Source of the DNA: Haematococcus lacustris
Lineage: Eukaryota; Chlorophyta; Chlorophyceae; Chlamydomonadales; Haematococcaceae
Direction: 5' to 3'
NCBI GenBank assembly: GCA_030144725.1
Contig: JASKMD010000018.1
Coordinates: 4,425,803-4,489,802, forward strand
Length of the DNA: 64,000 bases
A program made the translations under genes and the position numbers. Each line of letters opens with the position of its first letter. The stretch's first letter is position 1. Shown here in pieces: positions 31,358-49,663 of this stretch. Below the pieces are notes generated by a model. The model saw only the letters and a program-made list of their open reading frames with translations. It did not search any database and was not told the origin of the DNA.

Positions 31358-32003
31358 GGAAGCAGGTTGTGCCGTGAACTGCGCTATGGGCTGTACCTAT
31401 TGCTGGCGGCGACGCTGGCGCTGCTGGTAACCGTCCCTGTTGTGTTGGGCGGAGTGGGAAGGGGTAGGTGGTGGAGCGTGCCCGTAATAGGCTGGGTGGG
31501 GCTGGGGTGCTAGCTGTGGTGCAGGCTAGCGTCTAGGTGGAGGCGGTGGGGGTGGCGGTGGTGCCACGTAGCGTGTAGCCCCGCCTACAGGTGCACTGGG
31601 TGTTACGGCAAGGTTGCGCACAATGTTGAGGAGGTGCTCTATGTACTCAAGTTGCTAAGCAAGTTGCTCACCTCGTACCCTTGCTAGCCCGGCGTAGTAG
31701 TCCGCTGACGCCTTGAAAGACTGGCACCGCTCACACATGTGCAGCGCTTGGTGTGCCTTACGGTTACCCATGGAGACTAAAGAAAAAGCTTAGGTAAGAA
31801 GCAGGTGAGGCTGTTCCGGCTGTGCGGACTGGGTTACTGGGTGCGCGCTCGGAAGTGTGTCCGAGATAATGGGCTGATTTTCACCACTTGGCGAAGGGCT
31901 GAGCTCTAGGCTGGACGGGCTGAATGATGAGACCGAATTCCGCGGGGTGCTAGCCCCGGACGGGAGGTCCACGTCAAGCGCCTCGTCGAAGGAGAGTGTC
32001 ACT

Positions 32004-33298
32004 GGTCACCCCCGCCATTGGCTGCACCCCTGATAACATCTTACCGGTCTTTGAGAAATTTACAGCAATTCTTGCGCAGGGCGATGCAGCTCATTAGCGC
32101 GAAGCTGGCGGGCTGCTCGGGCTGATGTGCACCTTTGCCGGGGTCGGCGGGCTCAAACATTTGAATTTTCATATATAAGCCTTTTTGCTGTCCAGTTAAC
32201 AGTCCAACCAGGATGTGAAATGAAGAACTGCAAGTTGTGTGCGATTACTTGTGTGGGATATTAGCGTGTCTATGAGACAGAAACGCGTTAACTTCAAGTG
32301 TGGGCCGTTTCATGTGTGGGCGGTAAACACAGTTCTCAGCTCATTTTCTACATCTTTTTGACCGGTTTTTGCTACTCGCGGTTGCTCGGGAGCCACAGGC
32401 ATCAATGTATGAAGTATCTTGTGCAACCTGAAAAGTTGCGATGTCCAGTCAGGATGCGAATTTCAGCAGCGCTTAGTCCAGGCTGCCTATAGCAGTCGCA
32501 AATATTACCTGCGAGGCTCCAGAACACGTCGCATGTTGGGGGCCAGCCACCCGGCAAACCGCTGGGGCTGGCTGCACTCTAGTCAGGCCATCGCCAGCTC
32601 ATCGCACCAATCGTCGGCCTCATCCGTTCAGAAAGAAAGAAAGAAAGAAAATTACTCCGGTACAAACCGGCGTGCATTAAGGGAGGAGCTTCCGCCTGTG
32701 GCGCGGCCTGCTCCCACCTCCAAACGTTGGACACAGGCTGGACATGTCCCCATCAAGCTGCCCTTGCTGTAGCCACAGACCACAGCTAGCACCCAAGGCA
32801 AACAAAGAGGCATGAGAGGAGCAAAGACTAGTGCACTTGGCAGCTGGCCTTATCTCTTCTCCTCGTTGACGAGAGCAATTCCAGCCTTGTCCGCCGGATG
32901 TCGCACTAAAAGCTGAAGTTCAGGCTCCAAAAATCCAAACTTCAGCTGTCAGCCAACGTCCCGCATTGAGGTAGCTCTGCTCCCTCCTTGACGACGCCAG
33001 CAACTCCACAACAGCTCGATGACTCGCAGCGGTCGTGTGCGGCACCCGGACCTCATTTGTATTCCGCTTTACAAAGCGGTGCCCGTTCAAGCCTGGGAAG
33101 GCTTTCCCGTTGCATCCCAATTCATATACCGCTGGGTGCGGTGGTGAGGTAGCTTAGCCAATCCGTGCGACCGAAGTCAACGCGGATTGTTACCAGGGCC
33201 ACCGCGTGGAGGTGCCTCACCGCCTGCCCCATCCGTTCAGAAATGAGTTAGATGTTATCTCTTGAGCCATGGGGGTGCAGCCAATGGCGGGGGTGACC
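32004..33298. mobile_element. 1.3-kb inverted-repeat element inserted in the right gag arm
   Basis: Ends are GGTCACCCCCGCCATTGG and its complement, continuing as CTGCACCCC and later ATAACATCT. CACT at 32000-32003 and 33299-33302 is a 4-bp target duplication: removing the element restores continuity with the left arm. No transposase is recognised inside. A GAAA tetramer run is at 32632-32650. Confidence 0.85.
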
Positions 33299-33534
33299 CA
33301 CTGCGATGAACGTTAACGGGGAAACCAAATGCAGCAGTGGTAAAGCGTAGGCCCGAAAAACGTAAATGCAAGCACGAATGGGTCTAAGGGCTTTCGTTTG
33401 CCTAGGATTGGCTTCAAGAGGTCTCGCAGTATCAACTACGGCTAGGGTCTTAGCTTAACGCCGGTGCTAGAACTGCTATGGCTAACTTACTATTGCTTGG
33501 AGGAGGACACTCAGGCTTATGAAGAGGACACTCA

Positions 33535-34590
33535 GGCAAATCAGTACACAGTGGACCTTTTTCTGAAACATCGCTAAATTCAAAGATTATTTCAACTTTC
33601 TTATGAAATTTGCCGAGGTTGGGCAGCAGCTTGGCGACCGCCAACCGCACTACGTGCTACGTCGAAGTGCGCTTCAGATTCGGGGCCACCAAGGAGGCGC
33701 TGAGGCGCAGTAGCTTGCAAACACACTTTTTTAAGTTACTTGTAATTACTTTGATTATCTACGAGGACCCCCGCACGTGGGCACCGAAGGACCCTTGCTC
33801 GTAGATAAATCGAGTAACTTAAAAAAGTGTGTGCGCAAGCTACTGCGCCTCAACGCCTCCTTGGTGGCCCTGAACCTGAAGCGCACTTCGACGAGGCACG
33901 TAGTGCGGTTGGCGGTCGCTTTGCTGCTGCCCAACCTCAGCAAATTTCATAAGAAAGTTCAAATTATCTTTGAATCTAACGATGTTTCAGAAAAAGGTCC
34001 TCAGAAAAAGGTCCAATGTAATTGCGTGGGCGTGATATGGTAAGACATTCAAACCCCCGGGTATCTGTACAAATACACCCCCGGCATCTGTACAAGTACA
34101 CGTCTTGCCATCTGTACAGATACCACTTGTCGACATCTGTACAGATTGTATCCTTGCTATCTGTACAGATTTAATCTTGGGGCATCTGTACAGATAATTA
34201 TAGGTTTATCTGTACAGATGCTAATTATCGCCATCAATACAGATAAATACCCTGGGAATCTGTACAGATAACCTCTCAATACCTGTACAGATTTTACCTT
34301 AATGCTTTTTTAAGTTACTCGATTTATCTACGAGCAAGGGTCCTTCGGTGCCCACGTGCGGGGGTCCTCGTAGATACTTAAAGTAATTACAAGTAACTTA
34401 AAAAAGTGTGTTAGCAACCTACCGCGCCTCAACGCCTCCTTGGTGGCCCCGAATCTGTAGCGCACTTCGACGTAGCACGTAGTGCGGTTGGCGGTCGCTA
34501 AGCTGCTGCCCAACCCCGGCAAATTTCATAAGAAGGTTCAAATAATCGTTGAATTTAGCGATGTTTTAGAAAAAGGTCCAGTAAAGCACA
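33535..34590. mobile_element. Foldback-type element, three related arms
   Basis: An arm at 33535-33745 is inverted at 33806-34010 around a 60-bp centre, and both the centre and one arm recur at 34303-34590. The arms share GCCTCCTTGGTGGCC, GTAGTGCGGTTGGCGGTCGC and AAATTTCATAAGAA. Sense frames read FHKKVQIIFE and LNASLVALN, perhaps a remnant of a coding region. Between the second and third arms is the palindrome array at 34063-34292. Confidence 0.75.
34063..34292. repeat. Array of ten ATCTGTACAGAT palindromes at 24-25 bp spacing
   Basis: Starts are at 34063, 34086, 34110, 34135, 34159, 34184, 34208, 34233, 34258 and 34281. Six copies are exact; the others differ at one to three positions, most at the array ends. 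The 11-13 bp between copies are all different. The unit is a perfect 12-bp palindrome with TGTACA at its centre. It looks like a set of binding sites for a dimeric DNA-binding protein. Confidence 0.9.
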
Positions 34591-34597
34591 TAATTTG

Positions 34598-34909
34598 AAC
34601 AGGCCTGATTTGGGATTTGGGATTTGGGCATTTGAGAAGACTGGCCTGTACCCCCCAAACAAGAATAACATGCTAGCAGCAGCAGCAGCCAGCGTGGAGG
34701 GTGGCAAGCAGCGTGGAGGGTGGCAAGCATTCAAACCCTGGATCCCCTTGGCCGTCGATGACGCAATGTTGCGTGTTGCAGCTCAACGATCAGCCCAACC
34801 GCAGCCCAGCTTACGTTTCCCAGCAGAGGATAGGTTATATTTCAAGCATGAGGTGGTTGCCGAGGCAGCCAAGAAGGCAGCAAAGGCCAGGAAGGGATCC
34901 TGCAAGTAG
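34598..34909 (+). pseudogene. DDE transposase C-terminal relic
   Basis: Reads WAFEKTGLYPPNKNNML, resembling the (A/S)F-x-x-TG-(I/L)-x-P-x-N motif near the C-terminus of pogo/Tigger-type DDE transposases, followed by a basic tail (KKAAKARKGSCK). The catalytic region is absent. It adjoins the foldback element, which may have derived from the same transposon. Confidence 0.4.
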
Positions 34910-35212
34910 CATGCTTGCATGTGCATGTGCAACTTCAAGTGCCTATGGACTGCTACTGGGTAATGTTTTTGACCAGCTGCTGGCCTTGCTAGGGGCAGTG
35001 GGATGGGTAGCAACATCAACAAAAGTTATGGTATCAGTCTTTGTGTAGGTGGAGGGGGTAGGGTACTAAAACATGTGATATCTTGGCAGCTAGTAGGCAT
35101 AAGGAGACAATGAAAGGCACAGTGGAGAGGTGTTATAAAGAGCTGCACGGCTATGTGCTCGGTTTTCACAATGGTAGTGGAATGAAGTGGCACGGGGCCT
35201 TGAACATTAAAA

Positions 35213-36573
35213 GGCGGGCGGGCGGGCGGGCGGGCGGGCGGGCGGGCGGGCGGGCAGGCGGGCGGGCGGGCGGGCGGGCGGGCGGGCGGGCGGGCGGGCG
35301 GGCGGGCGGGCGGGCGGGCGGGCGGGCGGGCGGGCGGGCGGGCGGGCGGGCGGGCGGGCGGGCGGGCGGGCGGGCGGGCGGGCGGGCGGGCGGGCGGGCG
35401 GGCGGGCGGGCGGGCGGGCGGGCGGGCGGGCGGGCGGGCGGGCGGGCGGGCGGGCGGGCGGGCGGGCGGGCGGGCGGGCGGGCGGGCGGGCGGGCGGGCG
35501 GGCGGGCGGGCGGGCGGGCGGGCGGGCGGGCGGGCGGGCGGGCGGGCGGGCGGGCGGGCGGGCGGGCGGGCGGGCGGGCGGGCGGGCGGGCGGGCGGGCG
35601 GGCGGGCGGGCGGGCGGGCGGGCGGGCGGGCGGGCGGGCGGGCGGGCGGGCGGGCGGGCGGGCGGGCGGGCGGGCGGGCGGGCGGGCGGGCGGGCGGGCG
35701 GGCGGGCGGGCGGGCGGGCGGGCGGGCGGGCGGGCGGGCGGGCGGGCGGGGCGGGCGGGCGGGCGGGCGGGCGGGCGGGCGGGCGGGCGGGCGGGCGGGC
35801 GGGCGGGCGGGCGGGCGGGCGGGCGGGCGGGCGGGCGGGCGGGCGGGCGGGCGGGCGGGCGGGCGGGCGGGCGGGCGGGCGGGCGGGCGGGCGGGCGGGC
35901 GGGCGGGCGGGCGGGCGGGCGGGCGGGCGGGCGGGCGGGCGGGCGGGCGGGCGGGCGGGCGGGCGGGCGGGCGGGCGGGCGGGCGGGCGGGCGGGTGGGC
36001 GGGCGGGCGGGTGGGCGGGCGGGTGGGCGGGCGGGAGGGCGGGCGGGAGGGCGGGCGGAAGGGAGGGCGGGCGGAAGGGCGGGCGGGCGGAAGGGCGGGC
36101 GGGCGGAAGGGCGGGCGGGCGGAAGGGCGGGCGGGCGGAAGGGCGGGCGGGCGGGCGGAAGGGCGGGCGGGCGGAAGGGCGGGCGGGCGGAAGGGCGGGC
36201 GGGCGGAAGGGCGGGCGGGCGGAAGGGCGGGCGGGCGGAAGGGCGGGCGGGCGGAAGGGCGGGCGGGCGGGCGGGCGGGCGGGCGGGCGGGCGGGCGGGC
36301 GGGCGGGCGGGCGGGCGGGCGGGCGGGCGGGCGGGCGGGCGGGCGGGCGGGCGGGCGGGCGGGCGGGCGGGCGGGCGGGCGGGCGGGCGGGCGGGCGGGC
36401 GGGCGGGCGGGCGGGCGGGCGGGCGGGCGGGCGGGCGGGCGGGCGGGCGGGCGGGCGGGCGGGCGGGCGGGCGGGCGGGCGGGCGGGCGGGCGGGCGGGC
36501 GGGCGGGCGGGCGGGCGGGCGGGCGGGCGGGCGGGCGGGCGGGCGGGCGGGCGGGCGGGCGGGCGGGCGGGGC
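35213..36573. repeat. 1.36-kb (GGGC)n array
   Basis: About 340 tetramers. One extra G shifts the register near 35750. Between about 35995 and 36255 the array is diversified into GGGT, GGGA and a higher-order GGAAGGGCGGGC 12-mer. Every G-tract is 3-4 long with 1-base loops, an ideal G-quadruplex former. The long RAGG or ARPP frames here are artefacts of period 4. Confidence 0.97.
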
Positions 36574-37180
36574 CACAACCCTGACTAGAACTCCTGCTCA
36601 GCTGGTTTGCCGTTTCATACAATGATGCTTAGTCGCTTACCCATACCATACTCTCGATAGCATAGACACCATACCATCGCACACCCTCCATGTGCGCATC
36701 AAGTTCTACTACGGCATCAACCTCTGGGCTCGCGTGAAGTGATGCGTTGCTGGTATGTCGCCCTTGCTTATGGGCCAGGGTGTGGCAAACACCGGGCTCA
36801 GGCGTGATGGCCAGCCAGCTTGTCTTCCATTGAGTTGACCGTGACCACGTGCACCGTTGCCCGTGTTTAGGGGATGGAGTAAGACGGGGATCAGGCAGCA
36901 GAGGGCAGTAATCCTGCTCAGCCTCGAAGGAACTCTTCCAGCCATGATGACCCGGAACTTTGCGACAATGCACCATGCCCTGACAGGAAAGTGTATCGCA
37001 TGGTCCATGCTGCGCCTCGCGGATTTGGCGATTGTGCGAGAGCGCTTAGTCAACTATTGAGCTGCGACATTGCCGTCAATGCACTAGGATGTAGCCTGGC
37101 GAGGCGGATGTGCCAGCAACGGCCCAGCATCGTCCGCCTCTTACCGCACCCAGAAGAGTAAAGGGCGTCTCAGGAGAACG
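36574..37180. other. Upstream region of the spastin-type gene
   Basis: No supportable exon. It should contain the promoter and 5' UTR of the gene starting at 37181. Confidence 0.4.
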
Positions 37181-44844
<7,664 letters not shown>

Positions 44845-45057
44845 GGAGAAGCTGGGAGGTAGCTGAGCAGAAGCTGGGGCGAGGGGAGGGTAGGGGAGGG
44901 GCCAGACTGGGGGAGAGGAGAGGCCCCTCCTGGCGTCAAGGTGGACTCGAGCGGGCTCGTGATAATGGCACATGTCACACCCAGCTTGATCAACAGCTTG
45001 ACCTTGGACTTGGCTCAATTAGTCGGCAGTGATCTGGAAAGGTGTGTCAGAGGTTGG

Positions 45058-45425
45058 GTCGTTCCCAACATGGGATTGCTAATCTGTATGCAACTGATGC
45101 CCACTTACTTGAACATTATACGTAGCGCAAGTACGTAATGATCATTTGACAATGCGCTTGCTACGCCGGCTGCAATGTGGTATTGAGCGTCAAGTGTAAG
45201 GCTGCAATGGCCATCAGAGTCTTCTGGTGCTGGCCATTGGTAAGCTACCTCAATGTGATGCAAGATGGTGCACACAGCTAAAGTCCGATCAACACCAATG
45301 CGGGAGCTTGCCGAAAGTGCAGGGCACTGCGCGACGGTGAAACAGTAGCCAGGGTTGTACGCTGCAGCGCTACATTGCTGATGTAGTGGGCGGTAGCCTG
45401 AGGGCTCCCTCCCCCCCCTCACTTC
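45058..45425 (+). mobile_element. Dispersed CCCAACATGGG family, copy A
   Basis: Starts TTCCCAACATGGGATTGCTA and ends in a C-run followed by CTCACTT. Related copies are at 47795, 48540 and 58237. It has no coding frame. A TGTAA at 45195-45199 inside it may serve as the spastin-type gene's poly(A) signal. Confidence 0.65.
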
Positions 45426-45812
45426 ACAGCCACTTCCCGGTCATCATCATCGTCATTGTTAAGCTAATAGATAGGTGGCTTACACCGCTTAAGCCGTCAG
45501 CCGTTAGGCTGCTTGGCCGCCCTCCCCCTCTAGGGGTTCGGGACTTTCTGTAACGCACTTCAATCTAAGGTGTACAAACAAAGGTGCCCATGGGCTCAAA
45601 ATGAAGTCATGCAAGATCTCATTATTGTTCTGAAAAGACATGGCTGCTCCCTGATGGATCTCGTGGCAGTGCACTCAAGGATAAAAAGCATGGCGTCATC
45701 CACTGTGTCATGCTGTAGGCCATGGCATGTGGCCGACCGCTAACCTGAGCTATCGGGGGGCGAGTCCCTAGCCTCGACCCTCTCCCACGCCCTGAGCCCC
45801 ACCGCCCTGAGC
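45426..45812. other. Intergenic, no gene
   Basis: Nothing recognisable between the dispersed repeat and the 3' end of the minus-strand ORF1-like gene. Confidence 0.4.
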
Positions 45813-47379
45813 TTACCCGTAGGAGTCTCCCCAGACGCACCTAACCCCGCTTGATGCCTTGTGCGGTGATTCCCCAAAGGGGGAGAGAGCGGGCGGCTCT
45901 TGGTTGGGGAGCCTTGGGCCGAGTGGCCGCCACCCCCTGGGGGGAAGGGAGGGGGGGGGGGGCAGATGGTTGAGGACTGCTGCTGTTGCTGCTGCATTGG
46001 TTTGGTTGGGCAGGGTGGGGCGGCCTGGTGCCACAATCTTGGCTGTTGTCTGGCTGGGGCCCGCTGCTGCTGCTGCGGCTGCACTGCGCTGCACCTGGTT
46101 AGGCGAGGCGGGGCGGCTGCCCGGCGCAGCTGTCTTCCCCGGAGCCTTGCCGGCTGGTTCCTGGTTAGGCCCCCCTGCTGCTGCTGCTGCCGCACTGCGC
46201 TGCACCTGGTTAGGCGAGGCGGGGCGGCTGCCCGGCACAGCTGTCTTCCCCGGAGCCTTACCGGCTGGTGCCCGGTTAGGGCCCCCTGCTGCTGCTGCTG
46301 CTGCATTGCGCTGCACCTGGTTAGGGGGGGCAGGGGGCGGGGGAGGGTTAGGATCTGCAGGCTGGTTGTCCTCTTCCATTGCTGCGGCAGCCGCTGTCGA
46401 ACCCTGCTGCTGCTGTTGATGCTGCTGCTGCTGTTGTCGGGTGGCGAGGGACCTTGGTAGGAGAAAAGTTGCAGGCTGGTCCGCAGCCGCAAACTCACAG
46501 GCTGCCTCAATGTTGCACTCATCCATGCTTTTCAGGTCTGGCTTGCTGAGGTTGGGTATGTGGACAAACAGAGGGTAGGTAATCTGCTTCCCCTTCCAAG
46601 TGGTGATGATGGCTGTGCGTGACTTGTTGCACTCAAAGCGCATGCCATGTACAGGGGATCGCACACTGCTCTTATCCACAACTGCCTGCAGCTGCCGGCG
46701 AGCTGGCCACACGACCCGCTGTAGCGGACCTTTTCCCAGGTCTGCTGGGAGTGCGGCCTGCTGGGCAGCAGCCAGAACGCTGAGTGCTGAGGCATGGGAG
46801 CCGACACTGACCTTAGCGATAGTGGGGCTAGAGTGCATCACCCGGGCATCAGTGACGCCGACGCTGGTGCACAGGGCCTTGATGGCTGCCTCACCAGGGC
46901 GGGGGGCAAAGAAGACCACCACCCCTGCATTGCTGCGCTGCTCTGTTTCTAGCTGGATGCTGAAGGCCATTGCTGCCAGCTGCACCCTGCAGCGTTGCTC
47001 CACTAAGGCCATCTCTGCACGCACCTCCCGCGTTTCTCCCTCTAGCTCAATGTGTCTCACACTCAGTTTGGCTACGTCGTATTGGACATTCTGCAACTCG
47101 CTCTTGACTGTCTCGATAGTTTGGTGGATAAAAGTTAGTTGCGGCATGACTGTCTGCTGCAGCGTCTGTGTCAATGTTTGCGCTAGTACCTCCTGGAGCC
47201 GGGCCTCACTTATTGGTGAGGCCCCTGCCGCAGTTGACTGCTGCTGCTGCTGCTGATGCTGGCTGCTGCTGTTGTTGCTGCTGCTGATGTTGCTGTTGCT
47301 GCTGCTGCTGCCGCTGCTGCTGCAGTGGGAATGAGGCGAGGGCAGCGAAGGAGTTGCTGAGGGGGGTAGGTTTGGCCAT
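45813..47379 (-). CDS. LINE ORF1-like protein, frame slipped in a CAG run
   Basis: A 453-codon frame (47174-45813) has an N-terminal coiled coil (ETVKSELQNVQYDVAKLS; ETREVRAEMALVEQR), a central alpha/beta region (GVVVFFAPRPGEAA; VHGMRFECNKSRTAIITTW) and a tail of three repeats built on PASPNQVQRSAAAAAAGGPN plus polyglutamine. Coiled coil followed by an RRM-like domain is the plan of L1-type ORF1 proteins, which bind LINE RNA. The frame stays open upstream of its first Met. A likely true start, MAKPTPLSNSFAALASF at 47379, lies in another frame, and the switch falls in the CAG run 47230-47330. No endonuclease or reverse transcriptase ORF follows, so it may be a dead copy, or a host gene of similar plan. 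Confidence 0.5.
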
Positions 47380-47471
47380 GTCGGGCGCGGGACAGGATAG
47401 CACAGGAATTTGCTGGCGGCGCCGCAAATGGCGCGTGTAGCTGGGGGTGGCGCTCTCGCCGGAATTGCTGG

Positions 47472-47700
47472 GAGGGGCTTGCGGCTTGCGGCTTACGGCT
47501 TGCGGCTTGCACGGCTTGCACGGCTTGCGGCTTGGCTTGCGGCTTGCGGATTAGTACAGCCTAGGACTAAGATAGATTTTGCTTGTTAGGAGCAGTGGCC
47601 GCGGTAGGCCGCAGTAGGCCGCAGTGGTAGGCCGCAGTAGGCGGCAGTAGGCGCAGTGGTAGGCCGCAGTAGGCGCAGTGGTAGGCCGCAGTAGGCTCAT
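47472..47700. repeat. Short tandem repeats GCTTGCG and GTAGGCCGCA
   Basis: 47472-47552 consists of GGCTTGCGGCTT units; 47598-47698 of GTAGGCCGCAGT units with GGT insertions. Confidence 0.9.
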
Positions 47701-47794
47701 TGTTAAGCTAAGCTCCATATATGCTTACCACGTAGGGCTATCTGGAACAACTCCTGATAGCTCGACATGGTAATCCTACCAACCCCACCTCAGG

Positions 47795-47965
47795 CGGCCC
47801 CAACATGGGGTTGGTAATGTTCATGCAGAATCTCTCTCAATACTGCACCGTTTTCAATAGCGTTTATCACATTGGCAGCCACGAGTTAGTCCGCGTAATC
47901 TGACCATCAGCGCTAGCTATTGGAGTCTTTGCTAGTGTACTGCTACTTATAGGTGGGGCCCGAAC
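47795..47965 (+). mobile_element. Dispersed CCCAACATGGG family, copy B (truncated)
   Basis: Starts CCCCAACATGGGGTTGGTAA and is closest to copy C: both share ACTGCACCGTTTTCAATAGC and GACCATCAGCGCTAGC. It ends early, near GTACTGC. Confidence 0.7.
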
Positions 47966-48019
47966 GAGATTTTGAACCACCGAAAAGGGGTGACGTGTGA
48001 CGCTGGGTCGAACAAGACA

Positions 48020-48215
48020 AAACGATGGGAGGTGGGGCTGCTAGGCAACAGATGCTGCAGTTACTACTGGTTCAGCCTGCTGGGAGCATGTAATAGCACC
48101 CAACAGGTGCAGGCAGCAAGGGGTTGGGGCTGCTAGGCAGTAGCAGCAGCTATTGTTGCTGCTTAAGCCTGCTAGAACAAGGTTGCAAGTGCAGGCAGCA
48201 CAAAGGTGGGGATTC
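48020..48215. repeat. Two imperfect copies of a unit of about 100 bp
   Basis: GGGGCTGCTAGGCA opens both copies (48032 and 48126) and TGCAGGCAGCA closes both. Divergence is high. Confidence 0.6.
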
Positions 48216-48539
48216 GCTTCCTCAACGTGCTCCTTGTCCTGTCCTTGCAACCTTCCGCTCCCATGTCTGCAGCCATGTAAGCTATGCAAGTTAAGTTCTC
48301 TTGTGATGAGTTAACAGAGTGGGTGGGGAGCGTGACTAACAAGCACCTTTGTCAACGTGTGGGTTTCTTACCCAGAGCAGGTGCATGACCCTTTGACCAC
48401 GAGGCCCAACAGACCCACCCAGTAGGACGAGGGCACTGATACTACAATCAAACTGCCCATTTTCTGTCCCTCCCTCCCTCACCCTCGCCCCTCCCCTGCT
48501 CCATATGCGCAGCCCTTGCCATGCCCTCACGCTCAGGCC

Positions 48540-48955
48540 CTCCCAACATGGGGTTAGCAATATGCATGCGATTACTCCCTCAATACTGCACCGTTTTCAA
48601 TAGCGTTTATCACATTGGCATTGGCGGTTTAGCCCGCGTTATCTGACCATCAGCGCTAGCCATTGGAGTCTTTGCTCGCGTACTGCCACATGTGCCCGCG
48701 AACAAATCACAGCGGCTAGACGGGTCTCCTTGGCACGGTGAGCCACATCGCAGGGAACCCATCTACCTTGCGTAGTGAGCTGGTTGTGCACAAATGGAAT
48801 GTCCGGCTGACACCCAACGCGATGCCTGCCGGGCGTGCAGGGCACCTAGACGGGGCCGGTGAAGCATAATCTATCTTCGCTTCTCGCCCAACACATCATT
48901 TGGGTCGGCGCACACGAAGGTAGCACCGGGGTACCCCCCCCCCCCCCTCCACTGT
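48540..48955 (+). mobile_element. Dispersed CCCAACATGGG family, copy C
   Basis: Starts TCCCAACATGGGGTTAGCAA and ends GGGGTACCCCCCCCCC, then TCCACTG; this is the longest copy. No open frame. Confidence 0.7.
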
Positions 48956-49660
48956 GCCCTTCACTGTGTTGCACCCGTTGCACCTAGAGGAAAAGCGACA
49001 TAAAATTGTTGTTCTTTACTCATTGGCGGATCTCTTGAAACAAACCGCAAAACAAACAACACAGGCCTCTATGAGTTTGACATCTTCAAAGTTACATCAT
49101 GGTCACCAGGCAGAAATAAGGCCACGGGGCTGTGGGGTGGCAGTTGAGCTATGAAACTTTGCACGCAGGTGGATGGCATGTAAGGGAGTGTAACTCTCAG
49201 AGGAGCCGAGTCCAAACTCTGTCGTGGTGTGGAGTTGTGTGACTGACTGCATGGCTCTGGCCCTGAGATTGGCCAAGGGAGTTAAGGGTCACAGACCAAA
49301 GTGAGAGTATGGCTTATCTGTGTATGAGCGTTTGTAACACTGTCCTAGAGGAGCTTAACCTAGTAAGTAGCATGCTGTAAGTCCAAACTGTCGAGCTGTG
49401 GCATTGCCCTCTAGGTATGGGGGGGGACGTGGGCTTATTGCCACATCGCCGCATTCGCTTTCCGATCCGACCTGCTGCTTCCGACGCGCATGCTCATGTA
49501 GAGCACTCGCGCCGATTAAGGCCGGAAGTCGCCTACGTCATTTCTTCCCGGGAGGCGTACTGCAGATAGCCCCAGGAAAGGCCGACTCATCGCCGTTGTA
49601 ATCGTTGAAAAACTCAAAGTTGCTGCGATGTTATAACTATTTGAAAAGTTACCTAACCCT
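48956..49660. other. Intergenic, no gene
   Basis: No coding signal, no clear repeats. It leads into the 44-bp satellite. Confidence 0.4.
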
Positions 49661-49663
49661 GTA

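Larger units (their letters stand above)
30085..33498. mobile_element. Head-to-head inverted pair of gag-type retroelement fragments
   Basis: The arm 30085-31131 is repeated in inverse orientation as 31160-32003 plus 33299-33498; the right arm is split by the element at 32004-33298. The loop is about 30 bp. Arms differ at roughly one base in 15-20 by eye. Both arms carry the same reading frames in their own sense direction, described separately. No reverse transcriptase or integrase frame is present, so this is a partial, dead structure. Confidence 0.85.

Noticed and set aside
34063..34292. CRISPR array
   Set aside because: Repeats are 12-bp palindromes with 11-13 bp spacers, no cas genes, and the sequence is eukaryotic. 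CRISPR repeats and spacers are about twice as long.
35026..36625. Open frames of 470-516 codons (ARPP, RAGG)
   Set aside because: Created by the (GGGC)n repeat in every frame and on both strands.
45859..46460. Plus-strand frames of 186 codons
   Set aside because: Antisense shadows of the Ala/Pro repeats of the ORF1-like protein.
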